The notes beneath the pieces were generated by a model. That model was not told the origin of the DNA. It worked only from the letters and a program-made list of their open reading frames with translations, and did not search any database. The translations under genes and the position numbers were made by a program. DNA of 64,000 bases. Source: Roseateles oligotrophus (GTDB lineage: Bacteria > Pseudomonadota > Gammaproteobacteria > Burkholderiales > Burkholderiaceae_C). The DNA is taken from NCBI RefSeq assembly GCF_014204525.1, contig NZ_JACHLP010000001.1, positions 496,001 through 560,000 on the forward strand, read 5' to 3'. Positions 20,250 to 27,983 of this stretch are shown in pieces; within the stretch, counting starts at the first letter, position 1, and each line of letters begins with the position of its first letter.

Positions 20250-21911
20250 ATGGATGCCAACGACACCGCCGCCACCCGCAACTACCGGCACAGCCTGCAT
20301 GGCAAGTTCACCCTCATCCTGCTGGGCACGGCCAGCTTGCTGAGCCTGCTGGCCGCCCTGCTGGGCTTTCGGCTGGCCTATCAAAAAGCCCAGGAGTCGG
20401 CCCAGCTGACCCTGGACGCGGTGGCCACGGCGATCGAAAAAACCGTCGCCGTCGGCGTCTATGCCGACGACCGTGTGCTGCTCAAGGAATTGGTGGACGG
20501 CGTGGCCCGCGACCCCAACGCCGCCCGCGTCTGGGTGCAGAACAGCCGGGGCGAGGTTCTGGCGGGCAGCGCCGCCAAGCCCGGCGCCGAAGCGGCGGCC
20601 CTGGCCGAACCAGCCCCCAGCCTGCGGGTGGAAAAAGCGCTGCGCTCGCCCTTCGACAGCAGCGAGGCCCTGGGCCTGCTGGTGGTGCAGGGCGATGCCG
20701 TGCGCATCTCCGCCCAGGCCTTGCAGCAGGCGCGCTGGCTGGGCGCCGCCCTGGCCTGCCTGATCACGGTGCTGGCCCTGGTGCTCAACTTCGTCGTGCT
20801 GCGCATGCTGTCCCGGCCGATGACGGGGCTGGCCCGCAAGCTGGTGCAGCTGGAGGTGGGCAGCTCGCAACGCCTGCAGCTGGAGCGGCGGCACCGCCAG
20901 GACGAGGTGGGCACCGTGATCCGCGCCGCCAACCGCCTGCTCGCCGCCACCGAGACGGCGCTCAGCACCGAGCGCCGCCTGCATGCCGAGATCGCCGCCA
21001 TGGAGGCCCAGTACCGGCAGATCTTCGACCACACCAGCGCCGGCATCTTTGTGCTCAGCGCCCAGGGCCGGCTGATCAATGGCAACCCGACGGTGATGCG
21101 GGTCATAGGCTCGGACTACGCCCAGCTGAGCGCCCTGCGCGGCGAGGACTTCATCCACAAGGTGTTTGCCGACCCCGCCCATGTGCATCAGATGATTGCC
21201 GACTCCGCCGCCCTGGGCCAGACCATGTCGGCCGATCTGGCCCTGCGCAGCGCCGATGCCGAGCCGCGCTGGGTGCACTGCCTGATCTCGGTCCAGGCCC
21301 ACGGTGCCGAAACGGCCGACCCCATGGTGGAGGGCGTGATCTACGACGTGACCCAGCGCAAGAGCCAGGAATCGGCGGCCAGCCACCAGGCCGAGCACGA
21401 CGCCCTGACCGGGCTGAAGAACCGGGTGGGCATCACCCATGCCCTGGACCGCCTGCTGTTGCAGGCCAAGGACGGCGGCCATGCCCTGACCCTGTTCTTC
21501 ATCGACCTGGACGGCTTCAAGCGCGTCAACGACGAGCTGGGCCACCAGGCCGGCGACGAGGTCTTGATCGAATGCGGCCGGCGCCTGAGCGCCCTGGCCC
21601 GGCGCGGCAGCGATCTGGTGGGCCGGCTGGGCGGCGACGAGATGGTGATGGTGCTGGAAAAAGTCGCGGCCGACTCACCCTATGCCCAGCAACTGGCCGA
21701 ACAAGCCCTGCAAGCCATCCAGCAGCCCATTGCCCTGAACGGCGGGGGCTGGGCCCGTGTGGGCGCCAGCATCGGCGTGGCCAGCTACCCCTGTCACGCC
21801 AGCCACCGCACGGCCTTGCTGAACGCCGCCGACGCCGCCATGTACGAGGTCAAGCGCCTGGGCAAGAACGGCATCCGGGTGGCGCCGCCGCTGGCGCCCT
21901 CAGGACAATAG
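20250..21911 (+). CDS. Membrane diguanylate cyclase with HAMP and PAS domains
   Basis: This 553-residue protein has TM1 (about 20-45), a periplasmic region, TM2 (about 165-190), HAMP (about 190-240), PAS (about 255-370) and GGDEF (about 385-545). The catalytic loop reads GGDEM (461-465) rather than GGDEF/GGEEF; the metal- and GTP-binding acidic residues stay intact and an inhibitory RxxD site (RGSD, 452-455) precedes it. It likely makes c-di-GMP when the periplasmic region, perhaps with the PstS-like protein, senses a signal. The Phe-to-Met change may lower activity; some cyclases tolerate it. The last 12 bases overlap the convergent crcB. Confidence 0.86.
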   Translation: MDANDTAATRNYRHSLHGKFTLILLGTASLLSLLAALLGFRLAYQKAQESAQLTLDAVATAIEKTVAVGVYADDRVLLKELVDGVARDPNAARVWVQNSRGEVLAGSAAKPGAEAAALAEPAPSLRVEKALRSPFDSSEALGLLVVQGDAVRISAQALQQARWLGAALACLITVLALVLNFVVLRMLSRPMTGLARKLVQLEVGSSQRLQLERRHRQDEVGTVIRAANRLLAATETALSTERRLHAEIAAMEAQYRQIFDHTSAGIFVLSAQGRLINGNPTVMRVIGSDYAQLSALRGEDFIHKVFADPAHVHQMIADSAALGQTMSADLALRSADAEPRWVHCLISVQAHGAETADPMVEGVIYDVTQRKSQESAASHQAEHDALTGLKNRVGITHALDRLLLQAKDGGHALTLFFIDLDGFKRVNDELGHQAGDEVLIECGRRLSALARRGSDLVGRLGGDEMVMVLEKVAADSPYAQQLAEQALQAIQQPIALNGGGWARVGASIGVASYPCHASHRTALLNAADAAMYEVKRLGKNGIRVAPPLAPSGQ

Positions 21912-22286
21912 CCACTGCATCAGGCGCAGACCCAGGGCCGCCGCGGCCAGCGCTCCCAGCACATGGGCGGCCGTGTGGGCCAAGGCCAGGCCGAACTCGC
22001 CCCGCTGCAGCATCAGCAAGGACTCGCCAGAAAAGCTGGAGAAGGTGGTCAGGCCGCCCAGCAAGCCGGTCACCAGCAGCAGGCGAAAAAACTCATCCGG
22101 CGTGCGGCCAAACCATTCCAGCGCCATGCCGATCAGCAGGCCGCCGACCAGATTCACCAACAAGGTGCCGAGCGGAAAACCCATCCAGGCCTGGTTGAGC
22201 CACAGGCCAGCCCCCCAGCGCAGCAAGGCCCCGACCGAGGCGCCGCCGGCCACGGCCAGGATCTTGAGCCACAGGCCGGCCGTCAC
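21900..22286 (-). CDS. crcB: Fluoride ion channel CrcB/Fluc
   Basis: This 128-residue, four-helix membrane protein has the Fluc signatures GGASVGALLRWGAGLWLN, GTLLVNLVGGLLIG and GLLGGLTTFSSFSGE. It exports fluoride as a dual-topology dimer. No fluoride riboswitch is visible upstream, because its start overlaps the moaE stop by 4 bases (ATGA). Confidence 0.93.
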   Translation of the reverse strand: MTAGLWLKILAVAGGASVGALLRWGAGLWLNQAWMGFPLGTLLVNLVGGLLIGMALEWFGRTPDEFFRLLLVTGLLGGLTTFSSFSGESLLMLQRGEFGLALAHTAAHVLGALAAAALGLRLMQWLLS

Positions 22287-22783
22287 GGCGGCGACGCCTC
22301 AGGCCCGCAATTGCCCGAGGCAATGCCCCAGCGCGCCAGCGCCGCATCGTCGCTGCTGCGGGCATCGACCCAGTGGGCGCCGCCGGGCGTGGTTTCCTTT
22401 TTCCAGAATGGCGCCTGGGTCTTCAGATAGTCCATCAGGAATTCGCAGGCGGCAAAGGCCTCGCCGCGATGGGCCGAGGCGACCAGCACCAGCACGATCT
22501 GCTCGCGTGCCTGCAGCACGCCCACGCGGTGGATCACCCGCGCGGCACGGATGTCGAAGCGGGCAAAAGCCGCATCGATCATGGCCTCGATGGCGGCCTC
22601 GGTCATGCCGGGGTAATGCTCCAGCTCCATCTGGCTGACGGACTCGCCCTGGCTGGACTCACGCACCGTGCCTACAAAAGAGACGACGGCGCCGATGCCG
22701 CCATCGGCCTGGCGCAAGGCCAGAGTCTCGGCGCTGAGGTCAAAATCCTCGGGCCGGATCGAAACGCGTGGATGGGATGTCAT
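22283..22783 (-). CDS. moaE: Molybdopterin synthase catalytic subunit
   Basis: This 166-residue protein transfers sulfur from MoaD thiocarboxylate to precursor Z. Family signals: GAVVSFVGTVRE, MELEHYPGMTEAAI, RVIHRVGVLQAREQIVLVLVASAHRGEAF, CEFLMDYLKTQAPFWKKE. Start 22783 (MTSHPRVS) gives the usual length; an in-frame start at 22930 would lie inside the foldback repeat. moaD lies about 9 kb away. The foldback repeat begins 30 bases upstream of this start. Confidence 0.94.
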   Translation of the reverse strand: MTSHPRVSIRPEDFDLSAETLALRQADGGIGAVVSFVGTVRESSQGESVSQMELEHYPGMTEAAIEAMIDAAFARFDIRAARVIHRVGVLQAREQIVLVLVASAHRGEAFAACEFLMDYLKTQAPFWKKETTPGGAHWVDARSSDDAALARWGIASGNCGPEASPP

Positions 22784-22812
22784 GGGGGGAATTGTTGCAT
22801 CCCGGCCCGGCC

Positions 22813-22978
22813 AGGGCCTGTTAACACTGCGGGAATGGGCCGCGAAGGGTTGTGCCCAGCCAGGGCGCATGCGGCGTTGCAAATCCTCGCCGGGTGTCCA
22901 ACCCGGCTGCGGTTTGCGCCTTGCCTGCATCCCTGGCTGGACACAACGCGACCCATTCCTGCAGTGTTGACAGGCCCT
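22813..22978. repeat. 166-bp foldback (MITE/REP-like) element, copy 1
   Basis: The left end AGGGCCTGTTAACACTGC and the right end, read on the minus strand, AGGGCCTGTCAACACTGC begin a near-complete inverted repeat over the whole element. The inner arms are CGGCGTTGCAAATCCTCGCC and GGCTGCGGTTTGCGCCTTG, and the tip is GGGT-GTCCA-ACCC. The same inner arms, base for base, occur in the element at 48491-48657. No coding capacity is seen. It fills the moaE/SPFH divergent gap, which is otherwise empty apart from the Shine-Dalgarno sequence at 23098-23104. Confidence 0.85.
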
Positions 22979-23111
22979 AACCCAGTTTGACGCCTATCAA
23001 GCCGGGCAAGATTCACCCCGCACTGTCCCCCATAGAGCCGAGGAAAGTGCGCTTCGGCTGGCGGATACTCCCGGCCATTGCACAAAAGCATCAATCGACG
23101 AGGAGCACGCC

Positions 23112-24152
23112 ATGAGTTTGATGGACTTCATCAAGAAACAGTTCATTGACATCATCCAATGGACCGAAGACGGCGACGGCACCCTGGCCTGGCGCTTCCC
23201 CATCGCGGACATGGAAATCCAGTACGGCGGCTCGCTGACCGTGCGCGAATCGCAGCTCGCCGTCTTCGTCAACGAAGGCCAGGTGGCCGATGTCTTCGGC
23301 CCCGGCATGTACAAGCTGACGACCCAGACTCTGCCGGTGCTGACCTATCTGAAGAACTGGGACAAGCTGTTCCAGTCGCCCTTCAAGAGCGATGTCTACT
23401 TCTTCAGCACCCGCCAGCAGATCGACCAGCGCTGGGGCACGACCCAGCCGGTGACGATACGCGACAAGGACTTTGGCGCCATCCGCCTGCGCGCCTTCGG
23501 CAACTTCGCCTACCGGGTAGCCGACGCCAAGCTCTTCCACACCGAGATCTCCGGCACCCGCGAACGCTACACCGTGGCCGATCTGGACGGCCAGCTGCGC
23601 GGCCTGATGCTGCAACACATCAGCGACGCGGTGGCCCAGAGCGGCATCCCCTTCCTGGACCTGGCGGCCAACCAGATCGAGTTCGCCAAGCAGTTGCAGA
23701 CGGCCACCGCGCCCGAGTTCGAGCGCCTGGGCCTGAAGCTGGAGAACGTGACCCTGCAAAGCGTCTCCCTGCCCGAGGAGCTGCAGAAGATCCTCGATCA
23801 AAAGATAGGCATGGGCATGATCGGCCAGGACATGGGCAAGTTCATGCAATACCAGACGGCGCAAGCCATCCCCAAGCTGGCCGAAGGCGTGGGCTCGGGC
23901 GGCGGCGTGGCCGGCGACGCCATGGGCCTGGGGGCAGGCCTGGCCATGGGCCAGGTGCTGGCGCAGCAGCTGGGCGCGGGCCTGGCTGGAGCGAACGCGG
24001 CGCCCGCCGCTGCAGCAGCAGCCCCGGCCGCGGCCAGCAGCGACGAGATCTTCGCCATGCTGGAGAAGCTGGGCGGCCTGGTTTCCAAAGGCATACTGAC
24101 GGACGAAGAATTCGCCGCCAAAAAGGCGGAGCTGCTGAAGAAACTCACTTAA
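23112..24152 (+). CDS. SPFH-domain protein with C-terminal SHOCT-like segment
   Basis: This 346-residue protein starts at a clear GAGGAG site. The SPFH/band-7-like region (about 20-215) has IADMEIQYGGSLTVRESQLAVFVNEGQVADVFGPGMYKL and later FRAFGNFAYRV-type strands. A Gly/Ala-rich linker (about 255-305) and a C-terminal SHOCT-like helix pair (DEIFAMLEKLGGLVSKGILTDEEFAAKKAELL) follow. No transmembrane segment is obvious, so it may be a peripheral scaffold in the style of the YdjI/virion-core group. It opens an operon with a DUF4178 protein (stop adjoins next start) and a DUF350 membrane protein. Confidence 0.85.
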   Translation: MSLMDFIKKQFIDIIQWTEDGDGTLAWRFPIADMEIQYGGSLTVRESQLAVFVNEGQVADVFGPGMYKLTTQTLPVLTYLKNWDKLFQSPFKSDVYFFSTRQQIDQRWGTTQPVTIRDKDFGAIRLRAFGNFAYRVADAKLFHTEISGTRERYTVADLDGQLRGLMLQHISDAVAQSGIPFLDLAANQIEFAKQLQTATAPEFERLGLKLENVTLQSVSLPEELQKILDQKIGMGMIGQDMGKFMQYQTAQAIPKLAEGVGSGGGVAGDAMGLGAGLAMGQVLAQQLGAGLAGANAAPAAAAAAPAAASSDEIFAMLEKLGGLVSKGILTDEEFAAKKAELLKKLT

Positions 24153-25826
24153 TTGACCCCGCCGAATGAGGGCGGCCCACCGCCCTCCTCCCCCGTCCCA
24201 TTGCCGAGCCAGCGCCGCTGGCAAGCCGCCTGCCCCAATTGCGGGGCGCCGCTGGAGTTCGCCTCCGCCGCCTCGGCCAGCGCCGTCTGCAGCTATTGCC
24301 GCAGCAGCCTGCTGCGCGAGGGCGAGGCCCTGCGCAAGATCGGCGAAAGCGCCGAGCTGATCGAGGACTACTCGCCCCTGCAGCTGGGCGCCTCGGGCCG
24401 CTATATGGGCGCAGGCTTCACGGTCGTGGGCCGGCTGCAACTGGGCTATGCCGACGGGCAATGGAACGAGTGGCATCTGCTGTTTGAGGCCAAGGCCCAA
24501 GCCGATCCTGCGCGCAGCGCCTGGCTGTCCGAGGACAACGGCAGCTTTGTGCTCGGCTTCGATGCCGCGCTGCCCATGGCGCCGCCGCAAGCGCATGAGC
24601 TGGTGCTGGGTGCCAGCCAGATCGTGGCCGGCCAGAACTGGCAGATCGCCGCCCTGACCCCGACGACCTTGCTGGCCGCCCAGGGCGAGCTGCCGCGCCC
24701 GCCCGAGCTGGCGCGCGAGTATCTGGTGGCCGAGCTGCGCAATGCACAGGACGAGGTCGGCACGCTGGACTACGGCCCGGCGCTGGCCGGCAAGCCGCCG
24801 CTGTGGTCGGTGGGCCGGGCCGTGCGCATCGCCGATCTGGCCATGCGCGGCCTGCGCGAGGACAGCAGCAAGACCTTGCAGGCCAAGTCCCTGGCCTGTC
24901 CCAGCTGCGGCGCCGCGCTGGCGCCCAAGCTGAGCACCAGCCTATCCATCGTCTGCGCGCAATGCCATACGGTGGTGGAGATCGCCACAAGCAATGCCGC
25001 CGGACTAGCCCATTACGAACAGGCCAAGGGCATGGAACCCCAGCTCAAGCTCGGCAGCCTGGGGCGGCTGGCCGTGGCGGGCGGCCCCAGCCTGCCCTGG
25101 CAGGTGCTGGGCTATCAGGAACGCTGCGATCTGCCCGACCCGAATGACGAGGACGCCGAGCAGACCTTCTGGCGCGAGTACCTGCTCTTCAACCAGAAGG
25201 AGGGCTTTGTCTTCCTGGTCGATAGCGAGGACGGCTGGAGCCTGGTACGACCACTGACCGGTGCACCGACGCAAAGCCGCAACCTGGGCGCCAGCATCGA
25301 GTGGAAGGGCAAGACCTTCCGCCGCCGCTATGCCCAGAGCTACACCGCCAAAACGACTTATGTGCTGGGCGAGTTCTACTGGCGGGTGTTGCGCGAGGAA
25401 CGCGCCCTGGTCAGCGACTACGAATACCGCAGCGGCGGAAAACGGGAACTGCTCAGCCGCGAACAGACCGGCCGCGAGATCACCTGGAGCTGGGGCCGCA
25501 GCATGGACGCCAGCGAGGTGGCCCGCGCCTTCGGCCTGCCGCTGTCCGCTCACGCGGGCCTGCGCTCGGACGCCAGTTCCTTGAGCAGTGGCGGCTCCGG
25601 CAGCTGGCTGCGCAATCTCATCATCGGCCTCTTCATCTTTTTCATCCTGATCCTGATGATCAAGGCCATGAACGAAGATGATTGCGGCAGCTACCGCGAC
25701 ACCTATGGCGAGAACAGCGCCGAGTACGCGCAATGCAAGCGCAGCGGCGGTGCCCGCATCAGCTCGGGCGGCGGCGGGGGCGGCTCTTTCGGCGGCTTCG
25801 GCAGCAGCGGCGGCGGGCATAAATAG
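24153..25826 (+). CDS. DUF4178 membrane protein with two zinc ribbons and Gly-rich tail
   Basis: This 557-residue protein begins at TTG directly after the SPFH stop; no in-frame ATG fits better before the first zinc ribbon. It has two zinc-ribbon plus DUF4178 units: CPNCG..CSYC (about 28-50) with GRYMGAGFTVVGRLQL, and CPSCG..CAQC (about 249-272) with the second DUF4178 region. Near the end is one transmembrane helix (LRNLIIGLFIFFILILMIKAM), an acidic Cys-containing segment, and a Gly/Ser/Phe tail (GGGGGGSFGGFG). The tail resembles those of TPM-domain proteins. Function unknown; genomic linkage to polyamine genes is the best clue. Confidence 0.82.
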   Translation: MTPPNEGGPPPSSPVPLPSQRRWQAACPNCGAPLEFASAASASAVCSYCRSSLLREGEALRKIGESAELIEDYSPLQLGASGRYMGAGFTVVGRLQLGYADGQWNEWHLLFEAKAQADPARSAWLSEDNGSFVLGFDAALPMAPPQAHELVLGASQIVAGQNWQIAALTPTTLLAAQGELPRPPELAREYLVAELRNAQDEVGTLDYGPALAGKPPLWSVGRAVRIADLAMRGLREDSSKTLQAKSLACPSCGAALAPKLSTSLSIVCAQCHTVVEIATSNAAGLAHYEQAKGMEPQLKLGSLGRLAVAGGPSLPWQVLGYQERCDLPDPNDEDAEQTFWREYLLFNQKEGFVFLVDSEDGWSLVRPLTGAPTQSRNLGASIEWKGKTFRRRYAQSYTAKTTYVLGEFYWRVLREERALVSDYEYRSGGKRELLSREQTGREITWSWGRSMDASEVARAFGLPLSAHAGLRSDASSLSSGGSGSWLRNLIIGLFIFFILILMIKAMNEDDCGSYRDTYGENSAEYAQCKRSGGARISSGGGGGGSFGGFGSSGGGHK

Positions 25827-25867
25827 GCCCGCGCCATCAGCAGACATTCAAGCAAGGAGACTTCAAC

Positions 25868-26092
25868 ATGACTGGATTTGAATGGCTCAAGCCCGCCATC
25901 GTGCTGGGCTCCATCCTGTACGCCTTGATCGGCGTGCTGGTGTTCTGGATCAGCTTCATCGTCATCGACAAGCTGACGCCCTACAAGCTGTGGGAAGAAA
26001 TCGTCGAACGCAAGAATATGGCCCTGGCCGTCGTCGTCGCGGCCATGTGCATCTCCATCGGCCAGATCGTGGCGGCGGCAATTCACGGCTGA
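25868..26092 (+). CDS. DUF350 small membrane protein
   Basis: This 74-residue protein has two hydrophobic helices: LGSILYALIGVLVFWISFIVID and MALAVVVAAMCISIGQIVAAAI, separated by the charged DUF350 block KLTPYKLWEEIVERKN. It is about half the size of E. coli YjfL, which has two DUF350 units. GGAGA precedes the ATG. DUF350 proteins recur with SPFH or PspA-type proteins and spermidine or glutathionylspermidine synthases. It lies 41 bases after the DUF4178 gene. Confidence 0.85.
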   Translation: MTGFEWLKPAIVLGSILYALIGVLVFWISFIVIDKLTPYKLWEEIVERKNMALAVVVAAMCISIGQIVAAAIHG

Positions 26093-26216
26093 GGGGCCAG
26101 GCCGACACGCAAGCGATTGAAACGAAGCGAGCGCTTTTGTCTCCACGTGTAAGAGTGTTAGGCAGTCGGCGGCCCAGCTTCCTACACTTCGCAGCCCTGC
26201 TGAACTTCGAACAACC

Positions 26217-26624
26217 ATGGCCGCCCTGCAACGCCTCATCGCCTCCACCCTGATCGTTTCCTGCACCCTGATGAGCTTGCCCCAGCAAGCCCAGGCTGCC
26301 ATCGTCCCCACCGAGGCCTTGCTGGCCAGCACCGCCGCCAACACGGCCACCGACCCTGCCGCCGCGCGTGAACGCGTCCAGAGCTTTCTGAGCCGTGAAG
26401 ACGTGCGCGCCACCCTGGTCCAACAAGGCGTCGACGCCGATGCCGCCGCGGGTCGCGTGGCCGCCATGTCGGACGCCGAAGTCGCGCAACTGGCCGGCCG
26501 CATTGATCAAGCCCCCGCAGGCGGCGATATTCTGGGCCTGGTCTTCACCGTCTTCATCGTGCTGCTGGTCACCGACATCCTGGGCCTGACCAAGGTCTTC
26601 CCCTTCACCCGCTCGGTGCGTTGA
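26217..26624 (+). CDS. PA2779 family membrane protein
   Basis: This 135-residue protein has a signal-like N-terminus (LIASTLIVSCTLMSLPQQAQA, cut near AQA|AIVP), a helical mid-part (ARERVQSFLSREDVRATLVQQGVDADAAAGRVAAMSDAEV) and a C-terminal transmembrane segment (ILGLVFTVFIVLLVTDILGL). This matches the uncharacterised PA2779 family, nearly always found with a PA2778-type cysteine peptidase, as here: the next gene starts inside its stop codon. The 124-base upstream gap separates it from DUF350, so it may have its own promoter. Confidence 0.85.
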   Translation: MAALQRLIASTLIVSCTLMSLPQQAQAAIVPTEALLASTAANTATDPAAARERVQSFLSREDVRATLVQQGVDADAAAGRVAAMSDAEVAQLAGRIDQAPAGGDILGLVFTVFIVLLVTDILGLTKVFPFTRSVR

Positions 26625-27556
26625 AGGCCTCGCGCCTGGCGGGCCTGTTGGTGCTGGCCGCCAGCCTGGGCCTGGCCGGCTGCGTGGCCCTGCCGGTGCA
26701 GGAGCTGCAAAGCCACTGGCCCGCCCAATTGCCCGCCCGCGCCCTGCTGAGCCAAACGCCTTTTATCGCCCAACAAGAGTTTGAATGCGGCCCGGCCGCC
26801 CTGGCCATGCTGATGCAGGCCGCCGGCCTGCAGATCGAGGCCGAGCAACTGGCGCCACAAGTCTTTGTGCCCGGCCGCCAAGGCTCGCTGCAAGTCGAGA
26901 TGCGGGTGGCCGCGCGCCGTCAAGGCCTGCCCGCCTATCTGCTGGCACCCAAGCTGGAGGCCGTGCTGCAAGAGGTGGCCGCGGGCCATCCGGTGCTGGT
27001 GTTTCAGAATCTCGCTCTACCCATCTATCCGGTCTGGCATTACGCCGTGCTGATCGGTTACGACCGCGAGCGCGGCACGGTGACCCTGCATTCGGGCAGG
27101 ACGGCGGCGCTGGAGATGTCGCTCTCGGCCTTCGAGCGCACCTGGGCGCGCGGCGGGCATTGGGCCATGCTGGCACTCCCACCCGAGCGCCTGCCCGCCA
27201 CCGCCGATGCGGTCAGCGCGGGTCAGGCCATCGCCGCGCTGGAGCGCCTGCAGCCGCGGCCCGCGGCGCTGGCCTATGCCCAGGCCCTGCGGCGCTGGCC
27301 CGACGACCTGCTGCTACAAATGGGCGCAGGCAATAGCGCTTACGCGCTGGGTGATCTGGCCGCGGCCGAGACGGCCTACCGGGCCGCCACCCAGGTCCAT
27401 CCGCAGGCCGCGGACGCCTGGAACAATCTGGCCCAGGTGCTGTGGGAGCAGGGCAAAAAAGAAGCGGCCGCCCAAGCCATCGTCCAGGCCACAAGGCTGG
27501 GCGGCCCCAGATTGGCCAGCTACCAGGCCCTGGCGCAACAAATCAAAGGGGACTGA
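26621..27556 (+). CDS. PA2778 family C39-like cysteine peptidase lipoprotein with TPR repeats
   Basis: This 311-residue protein uses a TTG start overlapping the PA2779 stop (TTGA). The N-terminal lipobox is LGLAGCVA (Cys about residue 21). A C39-type papain-like domain follows: FECGPAALAMLMQAAG holds the nucleophile Cys, and VWHYAVLIGYDRERGTVTLHS holds the His. The C-terminal half has TPR units (LLLQMGAGNSAYALGDLAAAE; ADAWNNLAQVLWEQGKKEAA). It is likely a periplasm-facing lipoprotein peptidase whose substrate may be its PA2779 partner; that is inference from pairing alone. Confidence 0.85.
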   Translation: MKASRLAGLLVLAASLGLAGCVALPVQELQSHWPAQLPARALLSQTPFIAQQEFECGPAALAMLMQAAGLQIEAEQLAPQVFVPGRQGSLQVEMRVAARRQGLPAYLLAPKLEAVLQEVAAGHPVLVFQNLALPIYPVWHYAVLIGYDRERGTVTLHSGRTAALEMSLSAFERTWARGGHWAMLALPPERLPATADAVSAGQAIAALERLQPRPAALAYAQALRRWPDDLLLQMGAGNSAYALGDLAAAETAYRAATQVHPQAADAWNNLAQVLWEQGKKEAAAQAIVQATRLGGPRLASYQALAQQIKGD

Positions 27557-27632
27557 AGGCCGGGCCCGAAAAACGCGCTCGCTCCATTCTTTGCAAGAAT
27601 AGCGGCCGAATCTTTGCAGCCCCAAGGTTTCC

Positions 27633-27983
27633 ATGACACCGCCTCGCCCCCCGGACATCCATCCCTGCCAGCAGTGCGGCGCCTGCTGTGCCTTCTTCAG
27701 GGTCTCTTTCTACTGGGCCGAGGCAGCCGATCTGCCGCCCGAGCTGGTCGAGAAAATAAGCCCCCATCTGAGCTGCATGAGCGGCAGCAACCAGGCGCGG
27801 CCGCGCTGCCGGGCCTTGAGCGGCGAGGTGGGCGGGCCGGTCAGCTGCGGGGTCTATGCCCAAAGGCCCAGCACCTGCCGGGACGTGCAGGCCGGCGACG
27901 AGCAATGCGCCAAGGCCCGCGCCGGGCATGGGCTGCCGCGCCTGAGCCCGGCCGAACCCAGCTGCGTTAACCTGCCGGCATGA
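27633..27983 (+). CDS. YkgJ-family cysteine cluster protein
   Basis: This 116-residue protein has the N-terminal CQQCGACCAFFRV motif, a second Cys region (CMSGS...RCRALSG, SCGVYAQRPSTCRDV) and a final Cys (CVNLPA), typical of the YkgJ/Fe-S or zinc cysteine-cluster family. Function unknown. It overlaps the aminopropyltransferase by 4 bases (ATGA), a coupling worth noting because the cluster could serve the membrane enzyme. Confidence 0.85.
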   Translation: MTPPRPPDIHPCQQCGACCAFFRVSFYWAEAADLPPELVEKISPHLSCMSGSNQARPRCRALSGEVGGPVSCGVYAQRPSTCRDVQAGDEQCAKARAGHGLPRLSPAEPSCVNLPA

